Of a stretch of DNA of 64,000 nt, positions 1 through 8,798 are shown one piece after another. The notes under the pieces are model-generated. The model worked only from the letters and a program-made list of their open reading frames with translations, was not told the DNA's origin and searched no databases. Origin of the DNA: JACCWP01 sp963801045 (GTDB taxonomy: Bacteria > Actinomycetota > Actinomycetes > Propionibacteriales > Nocardioidaceae). A program made the position numbers and the translations under genes. The stretch is taken from the NCBI GenBank assembly GCA_963801045.1, contig CAWDDC010000004.1, positions 558,001 to 622,000 on the forward strand, read 5' to 3'. Position 1 is the stretch's first letter. Each line of letters starts with the position of its first letter.

Positions 1-824
1 CGGCATGGTCGACCGGAAGTGGTTCGCCGACCGGATGCCGGCCGACGGCACCGCGCAGGTCGTCGACCTGACGTCGTCGTACACGACCATCGGGCTGTGG
101 GGCCCGCGCGCCCGGGACATTCTCGGCGGGCTCACCGCCGCCGACGTGAGCCACCAGGGGTTCGGGTTCGGCCGCTGCCGCAGCATCGAGGTCGACTCCA
201 TGGACGTGCTCGCCTCGCGGATCTCCTACGTCGGAGAGCTCGGCTGGGAGCTGTACGTGCCGATGGAGCAGGGCGCCCGGCTGTGGGACCTCGTGCACAC
301 CGCCGGTGAGCCGCACGGCGCGGTGCCGGTGGGCATCGGCGTCTACGCCACCACGGGTCGGCTGGAGAAGGGCTACCGCGCGTACGGCTTCGAGCTGGAC
401 AGCGAGCGCACGGTGGTCGAGGCCGGGATGATGCGGCCCAAGGTCAAGGACGCCGACTTCATCGGCCGCGAGGCCTACCTCAAGCAGCGCGCCGAGGCCC
501 CGGTGTCCGTGCTCTGCACGCTGACGGTCGACGACCACACGTCGGCCAACGGGCAACGGCGCTACATGCTCGGCGGCGAGCCGATCGTGACGCCGCGACG
601 GCGAGCCGCTGGTCGACGGGCACGGGCACCGCCCGTACGTCACGTCGGCCGGGTCGGCCCCGTCGCTCGGCACCCACCTGCTGATGGCCTACCTGCCGCC
701 CGACCAGGCAGAGGTCGGTACGAAGCTCGCGGTGAGCTACATGGAGCAGCGGTACCCGGTCACGGTCGCGGCCGCGGACGCGACCGCACTGTTCGACCCC
801 ACCAACGAGCGGATCAAGGGGTAG
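1..824 (+). pseudogene. GcvT-like aminomethyltransferase/demethylase C-terminal part, 5' cut by window, one frame break
   Basis: The window opens inside this gene, so its N-terminus is unseen. The visible part matches the folate-binding aminomethyltransferase (GCV_T) region found at the C-terminus of sarcosine/dimethylglycine dehydrogenase-type flavoproteins; the stretch LEKGYRAYGFELD is typical. Such enzymes demethylate N-methylated glycines, pass the one-carbon unit to tetrahydrofolate and give electrons to ETF, which fits the etfBA genes directly downstream. One extra base near 591-593 breaks the frame. Removing it restores a GCV_T C-terminal domain ending at the TAG at 822-824, two bases before etfB. 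The exact substrate (sarcosine, dimethylglycine or other) is inference. Whether an FAD oxidase domain precedes it cannot be seen. Confidence 0.7.
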
Positions 825-826
825 CC

Positions 827-1600
827 ATGGGCGACGTCCTGGTGTGCATCAAACGCGTCCCGGGCAGCTCCGGCGAGGTGCTGCTCACCGACGACGCGCA
901 GAGCGTCGACGCCCGGCACGTCGGGTGGACGGTGAGCCCGCACGACGAGTGCGCGGTCGAGCTGGCCATCCAGGCCGCCGGAGCCACCGGGGGCACCGCG
1001 ACGGTGCTGACCGTCGGGTCGGCGGACGGGGTGGAGCAGCTGCGCGACGCCGTCGCGGTGGGCTGCGGCGCCGCGGTGCTGGTCGACACCGACACGGCCG
1101 GCTACGGACCCGCGGACGTCGCGGCCGTCATCGCCGACGTGGTGCGCGCGCACGAGGCGGACGGCCGGACCTACGACCTCGTGCTGCTCGGCAACGACGC
1201 CTCCGACACCGGCGACTTCCAGGTCCCGGTGCGACTGGCGTACGCGCTGGAGCGGCCGGTCGTCACCGGCATCTCCAGCTGTGCGGTCGAGGGCGACGTG
1301 GTCGTGGCGCGCGGCGACGGGCCCGACGGCGAGGAGGTCTTCGAGCTCCCGGTGCCGGCGGTCGTCGCGGTGATGGAGGGCGGCGTGACACCGCGCTATC
1401 CCTCGGTGATGGGCCGGATGAAGGCCAAGAAGGCGGTCATCGAGACCGTCGCGACCGACCGGCAGCCGGTCGGGTCGGGTCGGGTCCGGCTCACGCTGCC
1501 GCCGGAGCAGCCGAGCCAGGTGCAGGTGCTGGGCGACGGGCCGGAGGCCGCACCCGCGGTCGTCGACCTGCTGGAGCGGCTGGGGGTGCTGTCGCGATGA
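827..1600 (+). CDS. etfB: Electron transfer flavoprotein beta subunit (FixA/EtfB family)
   Basis: 257 aa, full length for EtfB. It pairs with EtfA to form the AMP- and FAD-containing carrier that takes electrons from flavin dehydrogenases. The N-terminus (MGDVLVCIKRVPGS) and the C-terminal MGRMKAKKA segment are characteristic of the family. ATG at 827 lies two bases after the upstream demethylase stop. The 3' end overlaps etfA by ATGA (1597-1600), so the three genes are probably one operon. The likely electron donor is the GcvT-type dehydrogenase upstream (inference). No frame problem is seen in this gene, unlike both neighbours. Confidence 0.93.
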   Translation: MGDVLVCIKRVPGSSGEVLLTDDAQSVDARHVGWTVSPHDECAVELAIQAAGATGGTATVLTVGSADGVEQLRDAVAVGCGAAVLVDTDTAGYGPADVAAVIADVVRAHEADGRTYDLVLLGNDASDTGDFQVPVRLAYALERPVVTGISSCAVEGDVVVARGDGPDGEEVFELPVPAVVAVMEGGVTPRYPSVMGRMKAKKAVIETVATDRQPVGSGRVRLTLPPEQPSQVQVLGDGPEAAPAVVDLLERLGVLSR

Positions 1601-2584
1601 TCGTGGTGCTGGTGGAGACCGACGACCAGGGCGCGACCGTGGTGTCGCGGGAGGCGCTGACGTTCGCCCGTGACCTCGCCGCCCGTACCGACGACGAGGT
1701 GCACGCGGTCGTGTTCGGTGCGCCCGGCGACGACCTGCCTGCCGGTGTGCTTGCGCACCTCGGTGAGCAGGCCGTGGCGCACGTGCACCTGGTCAGCGAG
1801 CCGCGACTCACGTCCTACGCCGCCGCTGGCTGGGCGGCCGCGCTCGTCGACGTCGCCCGGACGTCGGCCGCCTCGGCGGTGATCGCCGCCGGAACGCAAC
1901 GGGGCAACGAGGTCCTGGCGCACGTGGCCGTACGTCTCGACGTGGCGATGGCGGCCAACGTCGTCGGCGGTCGACGGCGTCGACCCGCTCGTCGTCAGCC
2001 GGCAGGTGGTCGGCGGCTCGGCGCTGGAGCAGATGCGGCTCGGCGACGCGGTCGCCGTGCTGAGCGTGGCGGGCCACGCCTGCGACCCGGAGCAGGCCGA
2101 GCAGCCCACCCAGCCGGCGGTGTCGACCACGTCGCCGCAGCTCACCGACGCCGACCTGGTGGCCCGCGTGGCGCGTACCGGCGATCCGCTGGTCGACGAG
2201 TCGGCGGCGCTGACCTCGGCCCGGGTGGTGGTGGGCGCCGGGCGGGGGGCCGGCAGCGCCGACGGCTTCAAGGACCTGCTGCAGCTGACCGAGCTGCTCG
2301 GGGGCGCCCTCGGGGTGTCCCGGGTGGTGACCAGCCTGGGCTGGCGGCCGCACCACGAGCAGGTGGGCCAGACCGGCAGCCGGATCGCCCCGGACCTCTA
2401 CATCCCCTGCGGGATCAGCGGGGCGATCCAGCACTGGGCCGGCTGCCAGAGCGCCAAGACGATCCTCGCGATCAACAACGACCCGGACGCGCCGATGGTC
2501 ACCCGGGCGCACTACGCCGTGATCGGCGACCTGCACGAGATCGTGCCCGCGATCAACGAGGAGCTGCAGCGCCGGGCCGGCTGA
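1597..2584 (+). pseudogene. etfA: Electron transfer flavoprotein alpha subunit, one frame break
   Basis: FixB/EtfA-type subunit that binds FAD and completes the ETF made with the upstream gene. The N-terminal part (from MIVVLVETDDQG) reads to about 1965. The FAD-binding C-terminal half continues in the next frame, with recognisable DLYIPCGISGAIQH and AINNDPDAP segments. One extra g near 1965-1970 explains the shift; corrected, the protein is about 328 aa, normal for the family. Codon use is unchanged across the break and no stop interrupts either part, so a sequencing error is at least as likely as real inactivation. Start overlaps the etfB stop (ATGA). Confidence 0.85.
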
Positions 2585-2611
2585 CGGCACGAGGCCGAGG
2601 CGGGAGCCGGT

Positions 2612-2617
2612 TAGGGT
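2612..2617 (+). promoter_or_regulatory. -10-like hexamer for a leaderless transcript
   Basis: TAGGGT ends six bases before the GTG at 2624, with no Shine-Dalgarno sequence between. This is the spacing expected when transcription begins at the start codon. The same hexamer at the same or nearly the same distance recurs before 19193 and 45296. Confidence 0.5.
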
Positions 2618-2623
2618 CGCGCC

Positions 2624-3019
2624 GTGGAACGCAGCGAGGCGGCCAGCACCCGCGCCAACGACGAGCACCTGTCGGGGTTCGAGCGGTTCGTGGAGTCGGC
2701 CAACCACGTGGTGAGCCGCGCGCCGTTCTTCGGCGTGTGCGTGGCCATCGTGGTCGTGTGGCTGGCCAGCCTGCCGCTGTGGCCCAGTCCGAAGGAGTGG
2801 CAGGTCGCGATCCACACCGTCGGCACGGTGATCTCCCTGCTGCTGCTGGTGCTGCTGGAGAACGCCGGGCGGCGCGCCGACGAGGCGGCCCAGGAGAAGC
2901 TCAACGTGATCGCCGAGGCGTTGGCGGCGCTGATGGACTCGCGGGCGCGGGAGGACGAGCACCTCGCCGAGGCGACCCAGCGGCTGCGCGACGCCGTCGG
3001 GCTCGAGGAACGGCACTGA
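2624..3019 (+). CDS. Low-affinity iron permease family small membrane protein
   Basis: 131 aa. The layout matches the small bacterial low-affinity iron permease (PF04120) family: a charged N-terminus, then FERFVESANHVVSR, two hydrophobic membrane segments (about residues 33-50 and 60-80) joined by WPSPKEWQ, and an LENAGRRADEAAQEKL-type helix after the second segment. The C-terminal third is a charged, probably coiled helix. Bacterial members are named after yeast Fet4 and their role in iron transport is not well proven. GTG is chosen because the TAGGGT box six bases upstream suggests a leaderless start. It stands alone after etfA. Confidence 0.7.
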   Translation: MERSEAASTRANDEHLSGFERFVESANHVVSRAPFFGVCVAIVVVWLASLPLWPSPKEWQVAIHTVGTVISLLLLVLLENAGRRADEAAQEKLNVIAEALAALMDSRAREDEHLAEATQRLRDAVGLEERH

Positions 3020-3101
3020 GCCACCTCGAGGGGCAACCTTCCGGCCCGCCGCTGCGTCATGCTGTGCGAGCAGACGAACCGCACCACCAACGGGAGGACC
3101 C

Positions 3102-3503
3102 ATGAACAAGCGCATCCTGCGTACCGTCACGACCGTCGCCGCTGCCGGTGCGCTGGCTGCCGGCACGGTCGTCGTCGCCTCGCCGGCCGACGCGGCACCT
3201 CGCCGCGCGCACATCACCGCCCACCCGTCCGACTCGACCGTGGACAGCGGCGAGCAGTTCGTGGTGCGCGGCCGCTTCACCGTCGACGGGCACGCCGCTG
3301 GCAGTCGTCCGGTGAAGATCCAGCGGTGGACGGGCGGCGGCTGGCAACCGGTGACCGGCGCCCACGTCCAGTCGCGCAGCGACGGCACCTACCGGGTGCG
3401 GGTCATCCTGTTCACCGACGGCAACCGCGTGCTGCGTGCCGTCGGCGAGGCGCCCGGCGGCCTGCGCAACGCCTACGACCGGTTCACCGTCTGGGTCGAC
3501 TGA
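3102..3503 (+). CDS. Small secreted protein with Ig-like fold
   Basis: 133 aa. Residues 1-28 form a classical signal peptide: MNKR, a hydrophobic alanine/valine core, then an ADA cleavage site before APRR. The mature part, about 105 aa, has the pattern of a bacterial Ig-like beta-sandwich (VDSGEQFVVRGRFTVDG, then RPVKIQRW and SDGTYRVRV), with no cysteines or catalytic motif. A strong GGGAGGACC ribosome site precedes ATG 3102. The last 31 bases overlap the convergent GNAT gene. Function is unknown; cell-surface or extracellular location is inferred from the signal peptide. Confidence 0.72.
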   Translation: MNKRILRTVTTVAAAGALAAGTVVVASPADAAPRRAHITAHPSDSTVDSGEQFVVRGRFTVDGHAAGSRPVKIQRWTGGGWQPVTGAHVQSRSDGTYRVRVILFTDGNRVLRAVGEAPGGLRNAYDRFTVWVD

Positions 3504-4636
3504 CCGGCACGGTCGGTCGCGAGCTGGTCGAACCAGAGCCCGTCCTCGTACGTGCCGTCGCCGAGCCTGCCGTCGAGCCGGAAGTGGCCGACCTGCCGGT
3601 AGCCGGTGCGCTCGGCGATGCGCGCACTCGGGGCGTTGCCGTACGACATGCCGAGCTGGAGCCGGTGGCAGCCGAGCCCACCGTCGGACTCGGCCGCGAA
3701 GGCGTGCCGGGTGACCAGCTCGACCGCCTCGGTCACCGCGCCACGCCCCCGGGCGTCAGGGTGCGCCCAGTAGCCGACCTCGGCGCTGCCGGGGCACATC
3801 GTGTTGTCCAGGTCGAAGACCGAGACGTTGGCGAGCAGCTGGTCGGTGTCCGGGTCGGCCACGGCCCAGGTCACCTTCTTGCCCAGCGACGCCCCGAGCC
3901 GGCAGCTCTCGACGAAGCTGCGGGCCGACTCCAGCGTGTACCGGTCGGCAAGCGTCGGCAGGTAGTGGCGGGTGGTGGGGTCGCTGCACGCCTCCACGAT
4001 GCGGCCGAGGTCGGCCTCGGTGTGCGGGCGCAGCCGTACCTTCTCGCCCTCGAGCACGGGCGCGGACAGCCACCGGGTGCTGGGGCGCTGCTCGTCGTCG
4101 GCGCGGAGCACCGCCAGCCAGGCGTCGCGCAGCTCGCCGCGCTGGGGTGAGTACCCGGGCATCGTGGTCTGGAAGGCGAAGCCGCAGGCCCACGCGACCC
4201 GCCAGGAGGCGAGGTTGCCGGCGTGGCACTCCCAGTGCACCAGCGGCATCCCCAGGGTGTCGAAGCCCCACCGGGTCGCCAGCCGCACCGCCCGTGCCAT
4301 CAGCCCGCGCCCGCGCGCCCAGGGGTGCAGCCCGAAGCCGATGTCCGGCCGCGGGTTCGTCCGCAGGTCGACGTTGCCGGCGAACCGGGAGCGCCCGTCG
4401 TCGTCGGGGGCCTCGATCGCCCAGCCGAACGACGTGTGCTCGCGCCATCCCGCCGGCACGATCTCGGTCACGAAGTGCTCGGCGTTCGCACGCGCGTAGG
4501 GCACCGGCACGGTGGTCCACCGGCTGAACTCGGCGTCGCGGCACATCTCGGTCACCGCGTCGACGTCGTCGACGGTGTGCGCGCGCAGCGTGACGACGCC
4601 GTCGGTACGGACGGGGACCTCGGGGTCGGAACTCAT
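3473..4636 (-). CDS. Tandem-domain GNAT acetyltransferase (RimJ/RimL-like)
   Basis: 387 aa, about twice the usual length, because it carries two GNAT domains. The first spans about residues 10-175 with acetyl-CoA loop PWARGRGLMARA; the second spans about 195-370 with loop HPDARGRGAVTEA. Both have the VTLRAH or VRLRPHTEAD N-terminal strand typical of the RimJ/RimL acetyltransferase_3 group. Targets could be protein N-termini, amines or antibiotics; nothing visible decides this. The 3' end overlaps the convergent secreted-protein gene by 31 bases. It lies 54 bases beyond the galK stop on the same strand, so read-through from the galactose operon is possible. Confidence 0.85.
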   Translation of the reverse strand: MSSDPEVPVRTDGVVTLRAHTVDDVDAVTEMCRDAEFSRWTTVPVPYARANAEHFVTEIVPAGWREHTSFGWAIEAPDDDGRSRFAGNVDLRTNPRPDIGFGLHPWARGRGLMARAVRLATRWGFDTLGMPLVHWECHAGNLASWRVAWACGFAFQTTMPGYSPQRGELRDAWLAVLRADDEQRPSTRWLSAPVLEGEKVRLRPHTEADLGRIVEACSDPTTRHYLPTLADRYTLESARSFVESCRLGASLGKKVTWAVADPDTDQLLANVSVFDLDNTMCPGSAEVGYWAHPDARGRGAVTEAVELVTRHAFAAESDGGLGCHRLQLGMSYGNAPSARIAERTGYRQVGHFRLDGRLGDGTYEDGLWFDQLATDRAGQSTQTVNRS

Positions 4637-4690
4637 GTGCCATCGTCCGTGGCCGGGACTCCCTGCCGCAAAGGGGTTTCCGGCACGGCG

Positions 4691-5809
4691 CTACAGCCGG
4701 CCGGCGCCCGGGGACGGCGCGACGGTGAGCAGCCGTGGCTCGTCCCAGCCGTAAGCGGCGAAGGCCGCCTTGAGGCAGCCGACCACCGTTCCGGACGCAC
4801 CTTGTGGCAGCAGTGCGATCGCACTGCCGCCGAAGCCACCTCCGGTCATCCGGGCCCCGAACGCGCCGGCGGTCTCGGCGGTCGAGCACGCGGCGTCCAG
4901 CTCGTCGCAGCTGATCTCGAAGTCGTCGCGCATGGACGCGTGCGACGCGCTGAACACCTCGCCGACCGCCACCCAGTCGCGCTCGGTCATGTGCGCGACG
5001 GTCGCCAGGACCCGGGCGTTCTCGGTGACGATGTGCCGCGCCCGGCGCTGCAGCACGGCGCCGTCCGGGTCGAGCCCGGGCAGCCGGGCCAGGTCGTCGT
5101 CGGTCGCGTCCCGCAGGGCGGCGATCCCGAGCAGCTCGGCCGCGCGCTCGCACTCGCGTCGCCGGGTGGTGTAGCCGCCGCCGTCGGCGAGCCGGTGCGA
5201 CGCGCGGGTGTCGATCACCATCAGCAGCATCCCGTCGTCGACGAACGGGGCCGGCTCCTGCTCGACGGTGAGGTCGCGGGTGTCGATGAGCAGGGCCTGC
5301 CCGGCCCTGCCGTGCACGGAGGCCAGCTGGTCCATCACGCCGGTGGGCGCCCCCACGTAGTCGTTCTCGGCCCGGCGGGCCAGCGCCGCGATGCCGTCGC
5401 CGTCGAGCCCGGTGCCCGCCAGCTCGTCCAGGGCGAGCCCGGCCGCGCACGCCAGCGCTGCCGACGAGGACAACCCGGCGCCGATCGGGACGTCGCTGTC
5501 GACCCACAGGTCGACCCCGGGCAGCACGTGCCCGTCCTGGCGCAGGGCCCACACCACGCCGGCCACGTAGCCGGCCCAGCCGGCGACGTCGCCGGGAGCG
5601 GTACCGGTGGTCGTCTCGACCGGCTCGTCGGCCTGTGCCGAGTGGATCCGTACGACGTCGTCGTCGCGCTGCCGCAGCACCGACCGGGTGCGCTGCTCGA
5701 TGGCGAACGGCAGCACGAACCCGTCGTTGTAGTCGGTGTGCTCACCCATCAGGTTCACCCGGCCAGGCGCTGCCCACGCCCAGTCCGGGCGGCCGTTCGC
5801 TGCGCTCAC
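4691..5809 (-). CDS. galK: Galactokinase
   Basis: 372 aa GHMP kinase that phosphorylates galactose to galactose-1-phosphate with ATP. Diagnostic motifs are present: GEHTDYNDG (22-30, galactokinase signature), the glycine-rich ATP loop PIGAGLSSSAALACA (108-122) and the C-terminal RMTGGGFGGSAI motif. GTG at 5809 overlaps the DeoR stop by four bases, so bga, deoR and galK form one operon read leftward. galT and galE, needed to complete the Leloir route, are not in this window. Confidence 0.96.
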   Translation of the reverse strand: MSAANGRPDWAWAAPGRVNLMGEHTDYNDGFVLPFAIEQRTRSVLRQRDDDVVRIHSAQADEPVETTTGTAPGDVAGWAGYVAGVVWALRQDGHVLPGVDLWVDSDVPIGAGLSSSAALACAAGLALDELAGTGLDGDGIAALARRAENDYVGAPTGVMDQLASVHGRAGQALLIDTRDLTVEQEPAPFVDDGMLLMVIDTRASHRLADGGGYTTRRRECERAAELLGIAALRDATDDDLARLPGLDPDGAVLQRRARHIVTENARVLATVAHMTERDWVAVGEVFSASHASMRDDFEISCDELDAACSTAETAGAFGARMTGGGFGGSAIALLPQGASGTVVGCLKAAFAAYGWDEPRLLTVAPSPGAGRL

Positions 5810-6609
5810 GCGCTGGGCACCTCCGGACGCTGGGTGCTGCTGCGGGCCAGCACCACCTCGTCCACATGCTCGCAGAGCAGCACCCGCGCGTCCCGGCTCA
5901 GGCCCTCATCGGTGACGATCACGTCGGCGTCGTCGAGCGGTGCCACCGTCGCGATCCCGACGATGCCCCACTTGGTGTGGTCGGCCACCACGACCAGCCG
6001 CCGCGCGGCCTGCACCAGGGCCCGGTTGGTCTCGGCCTCGAGGAAGTTCGGGGTGCTGAAGCCGCTGCGCGCGTCCATGCCGTGGGTGCCGAGGAAGACG
6101 GTGTCGAGGTTGACCGAGCTGAGCGAGCCCACCGCCACCGGTCCCACCAGGGCGTCCGACGGCGTGCGCACCCCGCCGGTGAGCACCACGGTCTGGTCGG
6201 CGCGGGTCGACTCGTGCAGCGCCTCGGCGACCGGCAGCGAGTTCGTGACCACGGTCAGCCCCGGCACCTCGCGCAGCTGCAGCGCGAGCGTCCACGTCGT
6301 GGTTCCCGCCGACAGGCCGACCGCCTGGCCGGGGCGCACCAGCTCGGCCGCGGCACGAGCGATCGCCTGCTTCTCCGGACGCTCCCGCAGCGACTTGGCC
6401 TGGAAGCCCGGCTCGTCGGTGCTGCCGCCGGACGGGGTGGTGGCGCCGCCGTGCACCTTGTCGACCAGCCCGCGGCGTGCCAGCGCGTCCAGGTCGCGCC
6501 GGATCGTCATGTCGGAGACGCCGAACTCCGCGACCAGGTCGGAGACCTTGGCGGCACCGTGCCGCCGGACCACCTCGAGGATCCGGCTCTGCCGCTGTTG
6601 GGCGAGCAC
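5806..6609 (-). CDS. DeoR-family sugar operon repressor
   Basis: 267 aa. The N-terminal winged helix (about 5-56) has the family signature DMTIRRDLDALARRGLV. The C-terminal part is the DeoR sensor domain that binds a sugar phosphate, with LSAGTTTWTLA and GTHGMDARSGFSTPN segments. Start is taken as GTG 6609, which lies just after the beta-galactosidase stop and gives the usual N-terminus QRQSRILEVVRRHG; a longer upstream reading is only the shadow of the previous gene. It is cotranscribed with bga and galK and is the likely regulator of this divergent cluster, with possible sites at 8644-8657 and 8738-8753 (inference). Confidence 0.9.
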   Translation of the reverse strand: MLAQQRQSRILEVVRRHGAAKVSDLVAEFGVSDMTIRRDLDALARRGLVDKVHGGATTPSGGSTDEPGFQAKSLRERPEKQAIARAAAELVRPGQAVGLSAGTTTWTLALQLREVPGLTVVTNSLPVAEALHESTRADQTVVLTGGVRTPSDALVGPVAVGSLSSVNLDTVFLGTHGMDARSGFSTPNFLEAETNRALVQAARRLVVVADHTKWGIVGIATVAPLDDADVIVTDEGLSRDARVLLCEHVDEVVLARSSTQRPEVPSA

Positions 6610-6610
6610 C

Positions 6611-8611
6611 TCAGCCTCCCCGGACGACCGCGACGCCTCCGGGCACGAGGTCGACACTGCCGGTGACGACGTCACCGGTGACGAGGTCGGTGCCGTCGGC
6701 GACCACGGACGCCGTCTCGTCGGTGTGGTTGAGCACGAACAGGAACGTGTCGTCGCCGTCACGGCGGCGCACGACCTCGACTCCCGTCGGTGCGACGGCC
6801 GCGGGCGTCACGCCGGCGTCGTCGCACACCTCGCGCAGCAGCAGGTCGGTGGTCTCGCGATCGGTGCGGGTGGCGACGTACCACGCCACCCCGGACCCCG
6901 CGGTGTGCCGGGTCACCGCGGGCGTGCCCGTCCGCGGGCCGTCGGCGTACGCCAGCACCGGGTCGGCGCCGGCCAGGTGGAGGTCCTCGATCCAGAGGTC
7001 GCCGCGGCCGGTGCGCCCGTCGTCGCCGACGAGGCTGACCGACTGATCGGCCAGCAGCGGATGGAACTCCTCGACCCGGACTCCCAGCAGGTCGCGGAAC
7101 GCCCCCGGGTAGCCGCCCAGCCGGACGTGGTCGTGCTCGTCGACGATGCCGGAGAAGTACGTGACCAGCAGGTGCCCGCCCGCCTCGACGTAGGCCGCCA
7201 TCGACTCCGCCTCGGCGTCGGTCACCAGGTACAGCGTGGGCACGAGCACCAGCCGGTAGCCGGACAGGTCGGCGCCGGGGCGCACCACGTCGACGGTGAT
7301 GCCCTGGCGGAACAGCGCGGCGTGCAGGGCGTGCGCACGGTCGCGGTAGGCCACGTCGTCGCTGGGCTGCGTCGCGCCCTCGCACGCCCAGCCGGCCTCC
7401 CAGCTGAGGACCAGCGCCACCTGCGCGTCGACCGTCGAGCCGGCGACCGGCTCGAGCCGGCGCAGTGTCTCGCCGAGCTGGACGACCTCGCGCCACAGCC
7501 GCGAGTCGGCGCCCGCGTGCGGGACCATCCCGGAGTGGTACTTCTCCGCCCCGGCGCGGGACTGCCGCCACTGGAAGAACAGCGCACCGTCGGACCCGCG
7601 GGCGACGTGCTGCAGGCTGTTGCGCAGCGTCTGCCCTGGCAGCTTGGGCACGTTGCGCGGCTGCCAGTTGACCGCGCTGGTGGAGTGCTCCATCAGCAGC
7701 CACGGCCGCCCGCCCGCCAGCCCGCGACTGGTGTCGGCCTCGAAGGCCAGGTCGACGTGGTTGTCCGGCTGATCGGCCTGCAGGTAGTGGTCGTTGCTCA
7801 CCACGTCGAGCTCGCCCGCCCACGCCCAGCAGTCGACCCTGTCGCTGTGCGCCATGAAGTTGGTCGTGACCGGCACGCCAGGGGTGAGCGCGTGCAGCAG
7901 GTCCCGCTCGGCGGTGAAGCACGCGAGGTGCTCGTCGGACGAGAACCGGCGGAAGTCCAGCAGCTGCGTCGGGTTGGCGAAGGTCGGCGTCGCGCGAGGC
8001 GGCAGCACCTCGTCGAGCTCGGTGTAGCGCTGCGCCCAGAACGCCGTGCCCCACGCCTCGTTGAGCGCGTCGACGGACTCGTAGCGGTCCGCCAGCCAGA
8101 CCCGGAAGGCGGCGGCGCTGACGTCGCACCAGCAGCACGTGACGTGGCAGGCGTACTCGTTGCCGACGTGCCACATCGCCAGCGCCTCGTGGTCGCGGTA
8201 GCGGGTGGCCAGCTGTTCGACCAGGGCCGCCGCGTGCTCGCGGAACACCGGCGAGCTGGGGCAGTACGCCTGCCGGCTGCCGTGGCCGAGCACGGTGCCG
8301 TCGGCAGTGACCGGCCGGGTCTCCGGGTGCCGCTGCCCCATCCAGGCCGGTGGCGACGCGGTCGCGGTCGCGAGGTCGACGCGGACGCCACCTTCCGCGA
8401 GCAGGTCCATGGCCTCGTCGAGCCAGTCGAACGCGTACCGGCCGGGCTCGGGCTGGAGCCAGGCCCAGCCGAAGACGCCGACCGACACCAGGTTGACCCC
8501 GGCCTGCTGCATCAGCGCGACGTCGTCCCGCCAGGTCGCCCGCGGCCACTGCTCCGGGTTGTAGTCACCGCCGTACGCGAGCCCGCGTACCCCCACCGCC
8601 AGCCTTGTCAT
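6611..8611 (-). CDS. Beta-galactosidase, glycoside hydrolase family 42
   Basis: 666 aa, full GH42 length. The start YGGDYNPEQWPRATW is typical. The acid/base is Glu152 in HVGNEYACH and the nucleophile is Glu308 in LLMEHS. Cysteines 117, 155, 159, 160 and 162 make the zinc cluster found in many GH42 enzymes. Domain order is TIM barrel (to about 390), trimerisation/glutaminase-like domain (about 390-600) and a small C-terminal beta domain. No signal peptide, so it acts on imported oligosaccharides. First gene of the bga-deoR-galK operon. ATG 8611 has no clear ribosome site; GTG five codons inside is an alternative start. Names lacA, bgaB or bga are used for relatives. Confidence 0.95.
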   Translation of the reverse strand: MTRLAVGVRGLAYGGDYNPEQWPRATWRDDVALMQQAGVNLVSVGVFGWAWLQPEPGRYAFDWLDEAMDLLAEGGVRVDLATATASPPAWMGQRHPETRPVTADGTVLGHGSRQAYCPSSPVFREHAAALVEQLATRYRDHEALAMWHVGNEYACHVTCCWCDVSAAAFRVWLADRYESVDALNEAWGTAFWAQRYTELDEVLPPRATPTFANPTQLLDFRRFSSDEHLACFTAERDLLHALTPGVPVTTNFMAHSDRVDCWAWAGELDVVSNDHYLQADQPDNHVDLAFEADTSRGLAGGRPWLLMEHSTSAVNWQPRNVPKLPGQTLRNSLQHVARGSDGALFFQWRQSRAGAEKYHSGMVPHAGADSRLWREVVQLGETLRRLEPVAGSTVDAQVALVLSWEAGWACEGATQPSDDVAYRDRAHALHAALFRQGITVDVVRPGADLSGYRLVLVPTLYLVTDAEAESMAAYVEAGGHLLVTYFSGIVDEHDHVRLGGYPGAFRDLLGVRVEEFHPLLADQSVSLVGDDGRTGRGDLWIEDLHLAGADPVLAYADGPRTGTPAVTRHTAGSGVAWYVATRTDRETTDLLLREVCDDAGVTPAAVAPTGVEVVRRRDGDDTFLFVLNHTDETASVVADGTDLVTGDVVTGSVDLVPGGVAVVRGG

Positions 8612-8643
8612 GGGGGTCAGGGTGCGCTACCGGGCACGGTGGA

Positions 8644-8657
8644 GTCAACACGTTCAC
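8644..8657. promoter_or_regulatory. Possible operator: imperfect inverted repeat upstream of bga
   Basis: GTCAAC, two bases, GTTCAC: a 14-bp dyad with one mismatched pair, 33 bases upstream of the beta-galactosidase start. It resembles sugar-repressor sites in shape. The DeoR protein of this cluster is the natural candidate binder; this is inference only. Confidence 0.35.
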
Positions 8658-8705
8658 ACATGGATGGACAGGCCGCCTCTCCGGCGGAAAGTCCCCGGCC
8701 AGGGG

Positions 8706-8734
8706 TTGACAGCAGCCCGCCCGCATCGTGAAAT
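8706..8734 (+). promoter_or_regulatory. Promoter for the sugar ABC transporter operon
   Basis: TTGACA at 8706-8711, a 17-base spacer and TGAAAT at 8729-8734 give a consensus-like housekeeping promoter. The predicted transcript would start near 8741, inside the dyad at 8738-8753, about 58 bases before the binding-protein ATG. Confidence 0.6.
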
Positions 8735-8737
8735 GCC

Positions 8738-8753
8738 TCCAATACATGTTGGA
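8738..8753. promoter_or_regulatory. Probable operator at the transporter operon transcription start
   Basis: TCCAA, a six-base centre (TACATG), then TTGGA: a 16-bp inverted repeat with perfect 5-bp arms. It sits exactly where the promoter at 8706-8734 should start transcription, a position suited to repression. DeoR (5806-6609) or a LacI-type regulator elsewhere could bind it. Confidence 0.5.
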
Positions 8754-8798
8754 TTTAGTCCGGAGTTGTTGACCGCACCCCGTCCCCTGGAGGGCACC

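Noticed and set aside
4223..8731. A 1502-codon open frame on the plus strand
   Set aside because: It is antisense to galK, deoR and the beta-galactosidase, all with strong family motifs. Its translation is Arg/Gly/Val/Asp-rich with no motif, as expected from GC-rich antisense shadow frames.
8611..8798. The sugar-binding protein starting at 8610
   Set aside because: The in-frame extension covers the divergent promoter region; the twin-arginine lipoprotein signal starts naturally at ATG 8799 behind GGAGGG.
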